20,146 nucleotides of DNA from an uncultured bacterium (GCA_937924555.1 CALDSN010000028.1:1-20146), one strand, 5' to 3'. Shown: positions 1-8,555, counted from the first letter of the stretch. Notes: generated by a model from the sequence alone, not told the origin. A program made the numbers and translations.

Positions 1-156
1 TTCGGACATGAAGATCATAGACCAGCACTCGTCATTCTTACATCGGTAAGCCATACCGGGAAGGTTGTGCATGAGGTTTGCCACAAGCTCGGGGAGCATG
101 TTTCCCATGCTGTTGGGGAGGGACTGCGATACAGGTGTTTTTGCTTTATCACTCAT
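1..156 (-). CDS. PAS-domain signalling protein, N-terminal fragment
   Basis: Only the first 52 codons are inside the window; the gene continues beyond base 1. The ATG is at 156-154 on the minus strand. After about 30 polar residues comes the stretch NLPGMAYRCKNDECWSMIFM, which resembles the opening of PAS domains of the kind written LPG-x-x-Y-R-C-x-N-D in sensor histidine kinases and GGDEF proteins. The output domain lies outside the window, so kinase and diguanylate cyclase cannot be told apart. No membrane segment precedes the PAS start, which suggests a cytoplasmic sensor domain. No Shine-Dalgarno sequence is visible in front of the ATG. The PAS call rests on motif recognition only. Confidence 0.7.
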   Translation of the reverse strand, partial: MSDKAKTPVSQSLPNSMGNMLPELVANLMHNLPGMAYRCKNDECWSMIFMSE

Positions 157-159
157 GAA

Positions 160-192
160 ATCTAAATATTCTATGCTACTTAAGCTTGTCAA
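160..192 (-). promoter_or_regulatory. Possible promoter of the PAS gene
   Basis: A perfect TTGACA reads on the minus strand at 192-187. The best -10 candidates, AATATT or ATATTT, lie 16-17 bases downstream and end fewer than ten bases before the ATG. If real, the mRNA would be nearly leaderless, which would agree with the missing ribosome binding site. The -10 match is weak, so confidence is low. Confidence 0.25.
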
Positions 193-252
193 TAGAAAAC
201 CTTGCGTCACCCCCACTGCGGGCAGTATGTGACTATTTATCGTTCAAGATAG

Positions 253-375
253 GATAAAGAATTTGACAAAATCATTGCACCCACAAGGTTGGAATCTCAT
301 ATCTTGGTCGCCGATCCGTTGCCGGGCATTTCTCACTATGTCGAAAACGGAAGATTGATTATAACCTTGGAGTAA
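253..375 (+). other. Short open frame, possible gene remnant, no start codon
   Basis: After an in-frame TAG at 250-252, forty codons stay open to a TAA at 373-375, one base before the ATG of the ABC gene. The translation begins DKEFDKIIAPTRLESH and ends with VENGRLIITLE. It reads like ordinary protein, but there is no ATG or GTG to start it. The codons before the TAG give HPHCGQYVTIYRSR, which resembles part of a zinc ribbon. This may be the tail of a decayed small gene or chance. I do not recognise the family. Confidence 0.25.
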
Positions 376-376
376 T

Positions 377-2128
377 ATGCGAACCTTCGATTCCATCATA
401 CCCTATCTGAAGAAAAGCTATGCCCGCATTGCCGGGGGAATAGTGATGCTCATCCTTGTTGATGTGGTGCAGCTTGCTGCCCCCAAGGTGATGCAGTATG
501 CCATCGACCACATCCAGGCACGAACCATAGATAGCAAAGGCTTGGCTCTGGTAGGTTTGATTATCTTTGGGCTTGCCATCGCTGTGATGGTGCTGCGCTA
601 TTTCTGGCGGGTGTTGATTATCGGGAACTCCTTCCAAATAGAGAAAAGCCTGCGTCAGGACTTTTATAACCATCTCCTGAAGCTTTCGCAGAACTTCTTT
701 AATAAAAGCAAGACAGGTGACCTGATGGCTTATGCCACCAATGACCTCAATGCTGTGCGCATGCTCTTTGGTATTGGGCTGATAGCCGCCATGGACATCG
801 TGCTGATGACCGTTGCCTCTTTCTCCTTCATGGTCTCCATAAACTGGAAGCTTACCATGCTGGCTATCATCCCCATGCCCATTCTATCTCTCACCATTCG
901 CTATTTCGGCAAGAAGATGCACAAGCGATTTGCCGAAGTGCAGCAGAGCTTTGCCAGCCTTAGCGGCAGAGTGCAGGAAAGCATCTCCGGAATCCGCATC
1001 ATCAAAGCCTTCGTGCAGGAAAAGACAGAACTGGAGAAAGTGGATGTCGTCTCCAAAGAATTCGTTAAGCAAAACATGGCTTTGGCAAAGATTGCCGGCG
1101 TGTTCCATCCCTTCATGGGCTTTGTGATTAGCACCAGTATTGTGATAACGCTATACTTTGGTGGTCGTGCTGCCATTCGTGGGGAGATTACCATCGGTGG
1201 CTTCATCGCCTTTTTCTCCTATCTCGGTATGCTGGTGTGGCCCATGATTGCCATCGGTTGGATAGTAGATATGTACCAGCGTGGAACTGCCTCACTGAAG
1301 CGTCTCAACGAGATATTCGGGGTGGAACCTGAGGTGAACGACGATAAAGCAGACATGAACATCACCGCCCTAAAGGGTGCCATCCGCCTGCAGAACCTAA
1401 GCTTCAGTTACGGGGAAGACTTACCCAAGATATTCGACGACATCAGCTTCAGCATCGATGCCGGCAAGACCCTTGCCGTAGTGGGACCCACAGGCTGCGG
1501 AAAGACCACCCTCATTGAGCTATTGGTGCGTATCTACAACCCACAACCAAACAGCATCTTCCTGGATGAGCATGAGCTATACAGCATCCCCTTACAGGTG
1601 CTGCGTAGAGACGCTGTGTTAGTCCCGCAGGATATTTTCCTCTTCTCGGATAGCATCGCCAACAACATCAGGCTGGGTAATCCCGACACCACCGATGATG
1701 CCGTGTTCGATGCAGCAAAAGTAGCTCAGGTTTATGATGAGATTATGGACTTTGAGCATAAGTTCGAGACAGTGGTAGGTGAACGCGGCATAACCCTCTC
1801 CGGCGGACAAAAGCAACGTGTAGCGATTGCTCGTGCGCTGCTTACCAATCCTCAGATACTAATTTTGGACGATGCCCTCTCCGCTGTGGACACCAAAACA
1901 GAAAGGCACATCCTGGAACGCCTGATAGAGCTGCGTAGAGGCAAGACCACCATCATTATCGCCCATCGCATCTCATCCATCCAGCATGCGGATAAGATTA
2001 TCGTGTTGGGGGATGCCAAGATTGTGGAGCGCGGCAATCACAGAGAGCTTATCCAATTGGGTGGCTTATATAAGGACTTGCACGAGAAGCAAAAGATTCG
2101 TGCCAAGCTGGAAGGAGAGGAGTTATGA
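377..2128 (+). CDS. Heterodimeric ABC exporter, subunit with degenerate ATPase site (BmrC/TM287-like)
   Basis: This 583-residue half-transporter has an N-terminal six-helix exporter domain (about residues 17-305) and a C-terminal nucleotide-binding domain. Visible motifs are Walker A GPTGCGKT (370-377), Q-loop Q418, signature LSGGQ (474-478), Walker B ILILDD (494-499) and H-loop His530. The residue after the Walker B aspartate is Asp499 where an active ABC ATPase has Glu; this is the hallmark of the non-hydrolysing site in heterodimeric exporters such as BmrC and TM287. A GGAG at 369-372 precedes the ATG. The stop overlaps the start of the partner gene by four bases, so the two are probably made together. 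Likely role: ATP-driven export of drugs or lipophilic compounds across the inner membrane. The substrate cannot be read from sequence. Confidence 0.92.
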   Translation: MRTFDSIIPYLKKSYARIAGGIVMLILVDVVQLAAPKVMQYAIDHIQARTIDSKGLALVGLIIFGLAIAVMVLRYFWRVLIIGNSFQIEKSLRQDFYNHLLKLSQNFFNKSKTGDLMAYATNDLNAVRMLFGIGLIAAMDIVLMTVASFSFMVSINWKLTMLAIIPMPILSLTIRYFGKKMHKRFAEVQQSFASLSGRVQESISGIRIIKAFVQEKTELEKVDVVSKEFVKQNMALAKIAGVFHPFMGFVISTSIVITLYFGGRAAIRGEITIGGFIAFFSYLGMLVWPMIAIGWIVDMYQRGTASLKRLNEIFGVEPEVNDDKADMNITALKGAIRLQNLSFSYGEDLPKIFDDISFSIDAGKTLAVVGPTGCGKTTLIELLVRIYNPQPNSIFLDEHELYSIPLQVLRRDAVLVPQDIFLFSDSIANNIRLGNPDTTDDAVFDAAKVAQVYDEIMDFEHKFETVVGERGITLSGGQKQRVAIARALLTNPQILILDDALSAVDTKTERHILERLIELRRGKTTIIIAHRISSIQHADKIIVLGDAKIVERGNHRELIQLGGLYKDLHEKQKIRAKLEGEEL

Positions 2129-4296
2129 TGCACGGTGGAGGCGGTGGCGGAGGAGCCAGAGGCAAGGACTACGGCGATGAACTAAAGACCAAGATATACG
2201 ATCGCAGGCTGTTCAGCCGCATGATACACTACCTTAAGCCCTACATGAAATGGGTAATATTCAGCTTCGTTATTCTGATGCTCATTTCAGCGGCAGAAGT
2301 GGTGCTCCCCTTGGTGCAACGCTCTGCCATTGATGACTATATCGTTTCGGACAAAAGCATCGCCATCTTCAACGATGAAGCGGTGTATAAAGACTTCTAC
2401 CAACGCTATCACAAGCTGAAGTTCAAGGAATATGCGCACGGCAATCAACACTTCATCATCATCAGTGCCAAAGACCGCAACAAGATTAACCGCAGCGATA
2501 TGCAAAACCTAAAGGAACAAGGTATTCTGGGTGACACCACGGTGTATCTCATCACCGATAAACCGGAGCATATTGCCATCCTAAACCGACACCTGCAGGA
2601 GAACTTGAACCCCGCTGCCACCAAAGACAGGATGATGGGCTGGTTCAGGCTTGGCTCCGGCAAGATTGCCGTGGCAAAGAACGAGCTGCTGCAACTGCCC
2701 AAGAATGACCGTCTGGCTGTCCGCGGAGAAGCCTCACGTAGCTTGTTTTACTTAGCCCTTATCTTCTTCGGCATCATCACCCTGCGCTTCATCACCAGCT
2801 ATCTGCAAAGCGTGGTTACTGCATACTTCTCTCAGATGGCAATGGCGGATTTGCGCCACGATGTGTTCGAGCACCTGCAGAAAATGCCCACCAAATACTT
2901 CGACCAAAACCCTGTTGGCAGGCTGGTTACCCGCGTAACTAACGACATCAGAGCCATAGACGAGATGCTTGCCTCCGGCGTTATCACCATCGTGCAAGAC
3001 ATCATCCTCATCATCGCCATTGTGGTGCTGATGCTTGCTCTAAACTGGCAGCTTGCCCTCATCAGCTTTGCCATTCTACCTTTTGTAGTGTGGGTCATCC
3101 TTGTTTACCGCAGCAAGACCCGGGTTATCTACCGCGAAGTCCGTAGGCATCTTGCCGCTCTTAACTCCGCACTTTCCGAGCACATTGCCGGGCAGAAGAT
3201 TATCCAGCTCTTCAACCAATACTTCCACAAGCGTCAGGAGTTCTCGGACATCAACCATGATTACTTTGTTGCTTCGCTGAAGCAGCTAAAGCTCTTCGCC
3301 TTTTTCCGCCCCATCATCCATGTATCCTCACAGATTGCCGTGGCAATCATCATCTGGTATGGCGGTGGACAGATTTTGCACAACATGATTACCATCGGAC
3401 TGCTGATGGCGTTCACCCAATATGTGAACAAGCTCTTTGAACCCATCAATGACTTCTCCGATAAGTTCAACATCCTCCAGGGTGCCCTTGCAGGCGCAGA
3501 GCGCATCTTCGACCTACTGGAAACCGAGCCGGATGATTACCGCGAGGAACTAACCCACAAGCTCAAGATTGAGGGCGAGATAGAGTTCGAGAACGTGTGG
3601 CTTGCCTATAACGAAGAGGAATGGGTGCTGAAAGACGTATCCTTCAAGATAAAAGCCGGCGAGAAGATTGCCTTGGTGGGACACACCGGCAGCGGCAAAA
3701 CTTCCATCGCCAACCTCATCCTGGGCATGTATCCTTACCAAAAGGGGCATATTCGCATCGATGGCAAAGAACTGAAACAATATTCACTCCCCGACCTCCG
3801 CTCCAATGTGGGGATAGTGCAACAGGATGTGTTCATCTTCAGCGGTAACATCAGCGAGAACATCGCTCTGAACAACAGCAAACTGACCCGCGAAGAGATT
3901 GTGCAGGTATCCAAGTATGTTAATGCAGATAAATTTATCAGCCAACTCCCTGCTGCCTACGATGAGCCGGTTATGGAGCGAGGTGCCACATTGTCCACCG
4001 GACAACGGCAACTTATCGCCTTCGCCAGAGTGCTTGCCTACAATCCTTCAATCTTTATACTGGACGAAGCCACCTCCAACATCGATACCGAAACCGAAAT
4101 CCTCATCCAAGATGCCCTGCAGAAGATTATCGCTACCCGCACCTCAATCATGATTGCCCATCGCCTCTCCACCATCCAGCATGTGGATAGAATATTGGTG
4201 CTGCACAAAGGCGAGATTGTGGAAGAAGGCTCGCACTTCGAACTGCTGGACAAGAAAGGGCTGTATTACGACCTCTACAGGTTGCAATATACCTAA
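2125..4296 (+). CDS. Heterodimeric ABC exporter, catalytic subunit (BmrD/TM288-like)
   Basis: This 723-residue partner carries the intact catalytic site: Walker A GHTGSGKT (519-526), Q567, Walker B IFILDE with Glu648, and His679. Its signature is LSTGQ (623-627) rather than LSGGQ. That fits the known arrangement in which the degenerate site pairs the first subunit's Walker motifs with this altered signature. Between the first helix (about 42-64) and the second (about 206-226) lies an insert of roughly 125 polar residues, where BmrD homologues have an extracellular domain. The N-terminus is MMHGGGGGGGARGKD, with seven consecutive glycines. A purine-rich GGAAGGAGAGG at 2110-2120 precedes two adjacent ATGs (2125 and 2128). 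The second has the more usual spacing, so translation may start there. Confidence 0.92.
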   Translation: MMHGGGGGGGARGKDYGDELKTKIYDRRLFSRMIHYLKPYMKWVIFSFVILMLISAAEVVLPLVQRSAIDDYIVSDKSIAIFNDEAVYKDFYQRYHKLKFKEYAHGNQHFIIISAKDRNKINRSDMQNLKEQGILGDTTVYLITDKPEHIAILNRHLQENLNPAATKDRMMGWFRLGSGKIAVAKNELLQLPKNDRLAVRGEASRSLFYLALIFFGIITLRFITSYLQSVVTAYFSQMAMADLRHDVFEHLQKMPTKYFDQNPVGRLVTRVTNDIRAIDEMLASGVITIVQDIILIIAIVVLMLALNWQLALISFAILPFVVWVILVYRSKTRVIYREVRRHLAALNSALSEHIAGQKIIQLFNQYFHKRQEFSDINHDYFVASLKQLKLFAFFRPIIHVSSQIAVAIIIWYGGGQILHNMITIGLLMAFTQYVNKLFEPINDFSDKFNILQGALAGAERIFDLLETEPDDYREELTHKLKIEGEIEFENVWLAYNEEEWVLKDVSFKIKAGEKIALVGHTGSGKTSIANLILGMYPYQKGHIRIDGKELKQYSLPDLRSNVGIVQQDVFIFSGNISENIALNNSKLTREEIVQVSKYVNADKFISQLPAAYDEPVMERGATLSTGQRQLIAFARVLAYNPSIFILDEATSNIDTETEILIQDALQKIIATRTSIMIAHRLSTIQHVDRILVLHKGEIVEEGSHFELLDKKGLYYDLYRLQYT

Positions 4297-4319
4297 TTAG
4301 CTGTAACTATATGATATAT

Positions 4320-4353
4320 AAGGCAGGACTGGATATGTCCTGCCTTTTCTTTT
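4320..4353 (+). terminator. Intrinsic terminator after the ABC exporter genes
   Basis: A perfect nine-base stem (AGGCAGGAC at 4321-4329, GTCCTGCCT at 4337-4345), extended by an A-T pair, encloses a seven-base loop and is followed by TTTCTTTT. It lies 24 bases after the stop codon. This is a textbook rho-independent terminator for the plus-strand pair. Confidence 0.92.
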
Positions 4354-4437
4354 GCACATCAAATCAACGGTAGCAGAAATCAACTTCTGAGGGCAACATC
4401 CTATTACGAATGTATGCAGCGATGAGCTGCATCTTAC

Positions 4438-6117
4438 TTATTTCACTAACACCATCTTCTTAGTTTGACTGGTTGCCCCATTACTAAGCTTATAGATATA
4501 AACACCTGAAGGCAAGTTGCGGGATAGTTCATCCTCTGCCATCCAAGTGAAGCTACTTTCTCCTTTGGGCAAAGTTCCGTGATGGATATTTTTTATCTTC
4601 CTGCCGCGTGTGTCATAAATTGCAAGTTCGTACACATCTTTATTATCCTCAATTGCCACAACAATCTTGGTAGTACCCCTAAATGGATTGGGATAGTTAT
4701 TCACAATCGTAAATGGCGGCATCGGAACTTCCAGATCATCATTAACCGGTGTGGCAATATGGACTTCGGCAATGAAGATATCACTATTCCCGTTACTGAT
4801 AATGGTATTGCCATCAAAAGAGGCACTACCAGTAAAGCTGCCAGATGCGAGTATTTCTGAAACAGGGCACGTAACTATGCATTGACCCCTATCGTTCCCA
4901 ACACCTCCTGCTGCATTCACTGTACTCCATTGACCGCTCGTAAGCATCCTGGCAATAAAGATATCCATACTACCAAATCCATCTAAGGTTCGATTCCCAA
5001 AAGTAGCTGAGCCATCAAATGAACCTAAAACATATAGAATGTTATCACTTCGTATGTCTATATCTATTGCTTGGTCGTGATTTTGCCCTCCTGCCTGCCT
5101 TGCCCAAAGCCAGTTCCCATTAGTGTCCAATTTTGAAACAAATATATCATCACTATGATTCGTGCTAATCAAAGTATCGTTGCCCATGCTAACCGTACCT
5201 TGGAAAGACCCAGCCGTATATATGTTCGACATGGTGTCAACAGCAATACTATAAGCAATGATGTTCCCTTCCGCCCCTGCCGATTCTGCTTTTCTTGCCC
5301 AAAGCCAGTTTCCGTTACTATCCAGCTTCGTTACAAACATATCTGCACTATCACTGGTTAAAGCATACTCTCCAAAACAAGAGGTTCCCAAAAAGAATCC
5401 GCTTAGGTATATATTTGAATTACTATCCAATGCTAATCCAAGCGCAATCGCATAATCCGTTACAACAGATTGCCGTGCCCATAACCAGTTACCGTTTGAA
5501 TCAAGCTTCACCACAAATGTGTTTACGTCATTATCAGAAGTGTTTAGAATGAACGTTCCGAATTCCGCTATATTGGAAAATGTACCTGCAATATAGATAT
5601 TGGCATCTGCATCAACTGCAATACTATTACCATTGTTGCCGCTTGAGACTTCAGCCTGCCTTGCCCAAAGCCAGTTGCCGTTACAATCCATTTTAGCCAC
5701 GAAGGAGTTCATATTTCCTGAACCACTTAGGCTGATAGAGCCAAATAATGCATGACTCAAAAACTCACCGGTTATGTAGCAATTATCGTTACTATCAATT
5801 GCTATACCATATCCCAAACTGTATGCAGTCCCTTCAACTTTCCTTGCCCAAAGCCAATCTCCGTCAGGATTCCTCTTTGCAACATATATGTTGTGTTCTC
5901 CTGCTGAGCTTAAAGTTGTTGTACCAAAATCGATGTTACTCCCAAAATAACCCGTTACATACACATTGCCTACGCTATCAGTAGCCATGGAATAAACCTC
6001 ATCCTGCGAGGTTCCCCCAACGCTCTGCACATCCATCCAGCAAGGAGTTTGCGCATGAAGACAAATGGCTAATACGATACCCGCTGTGCAAAGAAATATT
6101 ACCTTGAACAAATTCAC
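4438..6117 (-). CDS. Secreted repeat protein with C-terminal sorting domain (T9SS type A/FlgD-like)
   Basis: This 559-residue protein starts with a signal peptide: a hydrophobic run at about 5-20, ending in HAQ. Residues 35-455 hold six to seven units of about 60 residues of the SBBP/beta-propeller style. Each has a stretch like IAVD-x(3)-NIY-x-x-G-x-F followed by a WLWAR motif (residues 88, 149, 211, 271 and 336). From about 468 comes the C-terminal domain: YPNPF (475-479), YDTRGRKI, LPSGVYIYKLS, and a basic end KKMVLVK. This pattern marks type IX secretion cargo, or FlgD-like folds that look the same. The start is GTG at 6117-6115, with AGGAGG at 6123-6128 five bases upstream. Likely exported or cell-surface bound. 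The ligand or partner is unknown. Confidence 0.85.
   Translation of the reverse strand: MNLFKVIFLCTAGIVLAICLHAQTPCWMDVQSVGGTSQDEVYSMATDSVGNVYVTGYFGSNIDFGTTTLSSAGEHNIYVAKRNPDGDWLWARKVEGTAYSLGYGIAIDSNDNCYITGEFLSHALFGSISLSGSGNMNSFVAKMDCNGNWLWARQAEVSSGNNGNSIAVDADANIYIAGTFSNIAEFGTFILNTSDNDVNTFVVKLDSNGNWLWARQSVVTDYAIALGLALDSNSNIYLSGFFLGTSCFGEYALTSDSADMFVTKLDSNGNWLWARKAESAGAEGNIIAYSIAVDTMSNIYTAGSFQGTVSMGNDTLISTNHSDDIFVSKLDTNGNWLWARQAGGQNHDQAIDIDIRSDNILYVLGSFDGSATFGNRTLDGFGSMDIFIARMLTSGQWSTVNAAGGVGNDRGQCIVTCPVSEILASGSFTGSASFDGNTIISNGNSDIFIAEVHIATPVNDDLEVPMPPFTIVNNYPNPFRGTTKIVVAIEDNKDVYELAIYDTRGRKIKNIHHGTLPKGESSFTWMAEDELSRNLPSGVYIYKLSNGATSQTKKMVLVK
4753..6015 (-). repeat. About 60-residue internal repeats (WLWAR units) in the secreted protein
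   Basis: At DNA level the segment encoding NGNWLWAR recurs at 5098-5112, 5293-5307, 5473-5487, 5659-5673 and 5842-5856. Spacing is about 180-195 bases and the flanks are partly conserved. A seventh, degenerate unit near residues 396-455 lacks WLWAR. The regular spacing suggests blades of a beta-propeller produced by internal duplication. Confidence 0.8.
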
Positions 6118-6524
6118 AATAACCTCCTGTGACTATGCACGTGTTTTCATCTTTCTTATTGAAAATATTACCATATAAATGTGTCAAGACATTTTTGTGG
6201 TATAATCCTGTTGGTTCATCACTTGGAAAGGGGAACATAGCAACAAACATTTTTGTTTCCTATACCTGAGGTTTACACCTCAGGCTAATAACTGACGCTC
6301 CATGGGAGCTTAACACCCCCACCAATTAGTCTCCCTGTAGGCAACAAACAAAGAGGGAAACGCCTATTTTATCCTAAATGTATCGCCTCTATAGGGCTTA
6401 TTCCTACCGGCTATGTCTCAAGGGGTTCCGCTATCGCTGCACACCCTCGCTATGATATGTCGCACATGCAGCACTTTGCTTATCACCTTCGTAGCATGGG
6501 AATGACTTAATGCTGCGCTATTTG
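6118..6524. other. 407-base gap without a gene, palindrome-bearing and repeat-like
   Basis: No credible reading frame is present. The left end holds the ribosome binding site of the secreted-protein gene and a minus-strand TTGACA (6187-6182) without a -10 at normal spacing. The middle holds twin hairpins (6265-6309). The rest, to about 6510, contains imperfect GC-rich dyads such as GCCTCTATAGGGC and reads like the non-coding, REP-like intergenic repeats seen in many FCB genomes. No transposase frame is attached. Confidence 0.5.
6240..6350. repeat. Twin-hairpin element flanked by a 10-base direct repeat
   Basis: An eight-base stem CCTGAGGT/ACCTCAGG (6265-6272 and 6277-6284) with loop TTAC is followed 12 bases later by GCTCC-ATG-GGAGC (6297-6309). 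GCAACAAACA occurs at 6240-6249 and again at 6341-6350, bracketing the pair. Paired palindromes are typical of REP/RAYT-associated repeats. The direct repeat could be a target-site duplication or chance. No mobile gene is present here. Confidence 0.45.
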
Positions 6525-8330
6525 CTACTCTACCAACTTCTTGAAGTCTGGATCTTCCCAATATGCTTCGAAAACACTGTCAATTTGAGTAATAGTTTTG
6601 AATCCTGCATCCAATTGTATGGCTTTTGTAATAGATTCCAACATTTTGTCCTTATCTCTTTTCTTTGCATAAGAACCTGATATGCTATACCACCCTTGTG
6701 GGTTATCTGGTTGTATGCGAATAGCCTCTTCATAGCACATTATTTCTTCTTCGTACATATCAAGAGCACCAAGAATAACTGCTTTGTTAAACCACGATTT
6801 ATAATCGTCAGGTTTTATATTTATAACCTGATCATAGCATTTAATTGCCTCCTTGTTCTTTCCAAGTTTCCCAAGGGCAACACCCTTGCCAAACCATGCT
6901 TCAGTATAGCTTGGCTCGATTCGGATAGCTTCATCATAGCTATTGATTGCTTTTTTGTATTGCTCAAGTTGTACCAGTTGAACACCTTTGTTATTATATG
7001 CTTCAACACAATCGGGGTTAAAACGAATTGCCTCATCATAACACTTAATTGCCTCTTCTGGCTGCTTAAGTTTGCTTAAGATAACACCTTTCTTAAACCA
7101 TGCCTCAGCATTGCCAGGCTTGATTTTAATTGCCTCATCAATACACTTGATTGCATCTTCATGAAGCTCAATTCTACTTAGTTCTACACCTTGGTTTAAC
7201 CACGCTTCATCATAATCTGGCTTTATGCTAATAGCCTCTTTATAACACTTGATTGCTTCTTCTGATTGTTCTAATTGACTTAATACAATGCCTTTAATAA
7301 ACCATGATTTAGTATAGTCTGGCTTTAATCGTATTGCCTCATTCAAGCATGCAAGAGCTTCTTTAGGTTTCTTGATAATCCATAAACTAACCCCCTTATT
7401 ATGCCATAATTGGTACTGACTTGGATCAATGTATATTGCCTTATCATAATATAATATACATTTGCTATATTTACTCATCTTTGAATAAGTATCTGCCACA
7501 ATTGCGTATGGAAGGAACGTACTATCTTCTGCCGTACACATAGAAAGCTCTTGTTGGAATGCATCTTCATCCTCGATTATCTGGTAATACAACGCTCTAA
7601 ATAAATAGTCCTCATCATTAAGATTCTCACCCAAAGCTTCGAGCATTTCAGTGTTATCCACGTATATTCTTAATTGGTTCCTAACATTTTCATCTATACT
7701 AGTAAATTCAAAGTAACTCTCTCCTATCATGCCAAGTTTTTCACGTATCCTTTCTCCTTTAATTCGGAGTTTGCTAATATGAGTTTCAAATCCTTCTTTC
7801 AACTTCGCATAATCCGCTGATAATGAATTTAAACTGTTAGTTGTATTTCTAGATTCTTTCAGTTTATCCTCAATTATTTTTAGTTGCTCCTCTGCTTTAG
7901 TAGAGCGCATATATGGTATCAAACCTCCAAAGAAGGCAATCAGAACACTAAACACGGAAAGGAGTATTGCTAACGTACCGAGTAGCTTGTCGTGTGTATC
8001 GTAATAAAATTGCTCAACTCTACCTAAAATATCACTTTCGCTTATTTCCCCATCTGCCGGACGGGTCACTACCTCTATAACAGCAATCTTAGTAGAATCA
8101 GATGGAATGCTATCCTTTTTGAACAAGCTTGGTATAAGGTCATGATACTTACCCTTAAACTCAGCTTGGGAGACAATCTCTACTTTGGTGGAGTCGATTA
8201 TCTCAGTGTGTCTGTTTTCGTGTGATACTCTTCCAATGGTACACATAAACAATAGATATAAAATAATAATAACGATTACTGGCGTAATCAACTTCACACA
8301 CGTAATGGCAAAGCCTTTTCGTTCTAACAT
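6525..8330 (-). CDS. Membrane-anchored TPR-repeat protein
   Basis: This 601-residue protein, read from the ATG at 8330-8328, has one hydrophobic helix at about 8-31, a polar segment of about 85 residues (probably outside the membrane), a second helix at about 117-141, and a charged coiled-coil-like stretch at about 143-200. It ends in eight to nine tetratricopeptide repeats (about 273-575) with the pattern EAI-K-CYDEAI-x-I-x-P-D. Its tail WEDPDFKKLVE is a common TPR ending. The TPR part probably faces the cytoplasm and binds a partner protein; no enzymatic domain is visible. An upstream in-frame TTG at 8351 would add seven residues, but GAGG lies six bases before the ATG, so the ATG is preferred. 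The gene is clearly richer in A and T than its neighbours, which hints at horizontal gain. Partner unknown. Confidence 0.85.
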   Translation of the reverse strand: MLERKGFAITCVKLITPVIVIIILYLLFMCTIGRVSHENRHTEIIDSTKVEIVSQAEFKGKYHDLIPSLFKKDSIPSDSTKIAVIEVVTRPADGEISESDILGRVEQFYYDTHDKLLGTLAILLSVFSVLIAFFGGLIPYMRSTKAEEQLKIIEDKLKESRNTTNSLNSLSADYAKLKEGFETHISKLRIKGERIREKLGMIGESYFEFTSIDENVRNQLRIYVDNTEMLEALGENLNDEDYLFRALYYQIIEDEDAFQQELSMCTAEDSTFLPYAIVADTYSKMSKYSKCILYYDKAIYIDPSQYQLWHNKGVSLWIIKKPKEALACLNEAIRLKPDYTKSWFIKGIVLSQLEQSEEAIKCYKEAISIKPDYDEAWLNQGVELSRIELHEDAIKCIDEAIKIKPGNAEAWFKKGVILSKLKQPEEAIKCYDEAIRFNPDCVEAYNNKGVQLVQLEQYKKAINSYDEAIRIEPSYTEAWFGKGVALGKLGKNKEAIKCYDQVINIKPDDYKSWFNKAVILGALDMYEEEIMCYEEAIRIQPDNPQGWYSISGSYAKKRDKDKMLESITKAIQLDAGFKTITQIDSVFEAYWEDPDFKKLVE

Positions 8331-8378
8331 AATTTCCTCTTCTTGACACAACCTATATTACTCTGATGTTATTCCATT

Positions 8379-8384
8379 ATTATA
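8379..8384 (-). promoter_or_regulatory. Possible -10 box of the TPR gene
   Basis: A perfect TATAAT reads on the minus strand at 8384-8379, about 50 bases upstream of the preferred ATG. The position 17 bases further up (8402-8407) reads GCATAT, a poor -35. The site is therefore tentative. Confidence 0.3.
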
Positions 8385-8529
8385 CAACAAGTAAAAATCA
8401 GATATGCACAAGAAATTATGCATCTCAAATAGTGTCAATCTATTTGGTTATTGAATCCAATCTTTTAAGTGCGCTATTGTAAGGGTAGACCTTATACAAT
8501 CTCAGTCAAATGAATAATCTAATTGATCC

Positions 8530-8555
8530 ATGTAGCTCTTTTATGTAGCCCTTTT
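8530..8555. repeat. 13-base tandem duplication
   Basis: ATGTAGCTCTTTT (8530-8542) is followed directly by ATGTAGCCCTTTT (8543-8555), which differs at one base. It is a simple tandem copy in non-coding DNA with no evident role. Confidence 0.75.

Noticed and set aside
250..252. In-frame TAG as a recoded codon
   Set aside because: TAG is used as an ordinary stop elsewhere in the window (TPR gene), and no recoding element is visible.
4414..4432. ATGCAGC-GATGA-GCTGCAT hairpin as terminator of the secreted-protein gene
   Set aside because: The stem is good, but no T run follows on the minus strand; it may only protect the mRNA end.
5098..5856. Regularly spaced repeats that could suggest a CRISPR array
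   Set aside because: The spacing is about 180-195 bases, the frame is open throughout, and the repeats encode WLWAR units.
8331..8351. TTG start adding seven residues to the TPR protein
   Set aside because: The GAGG motif suits the ATG at 8330 and lies inside the extension.
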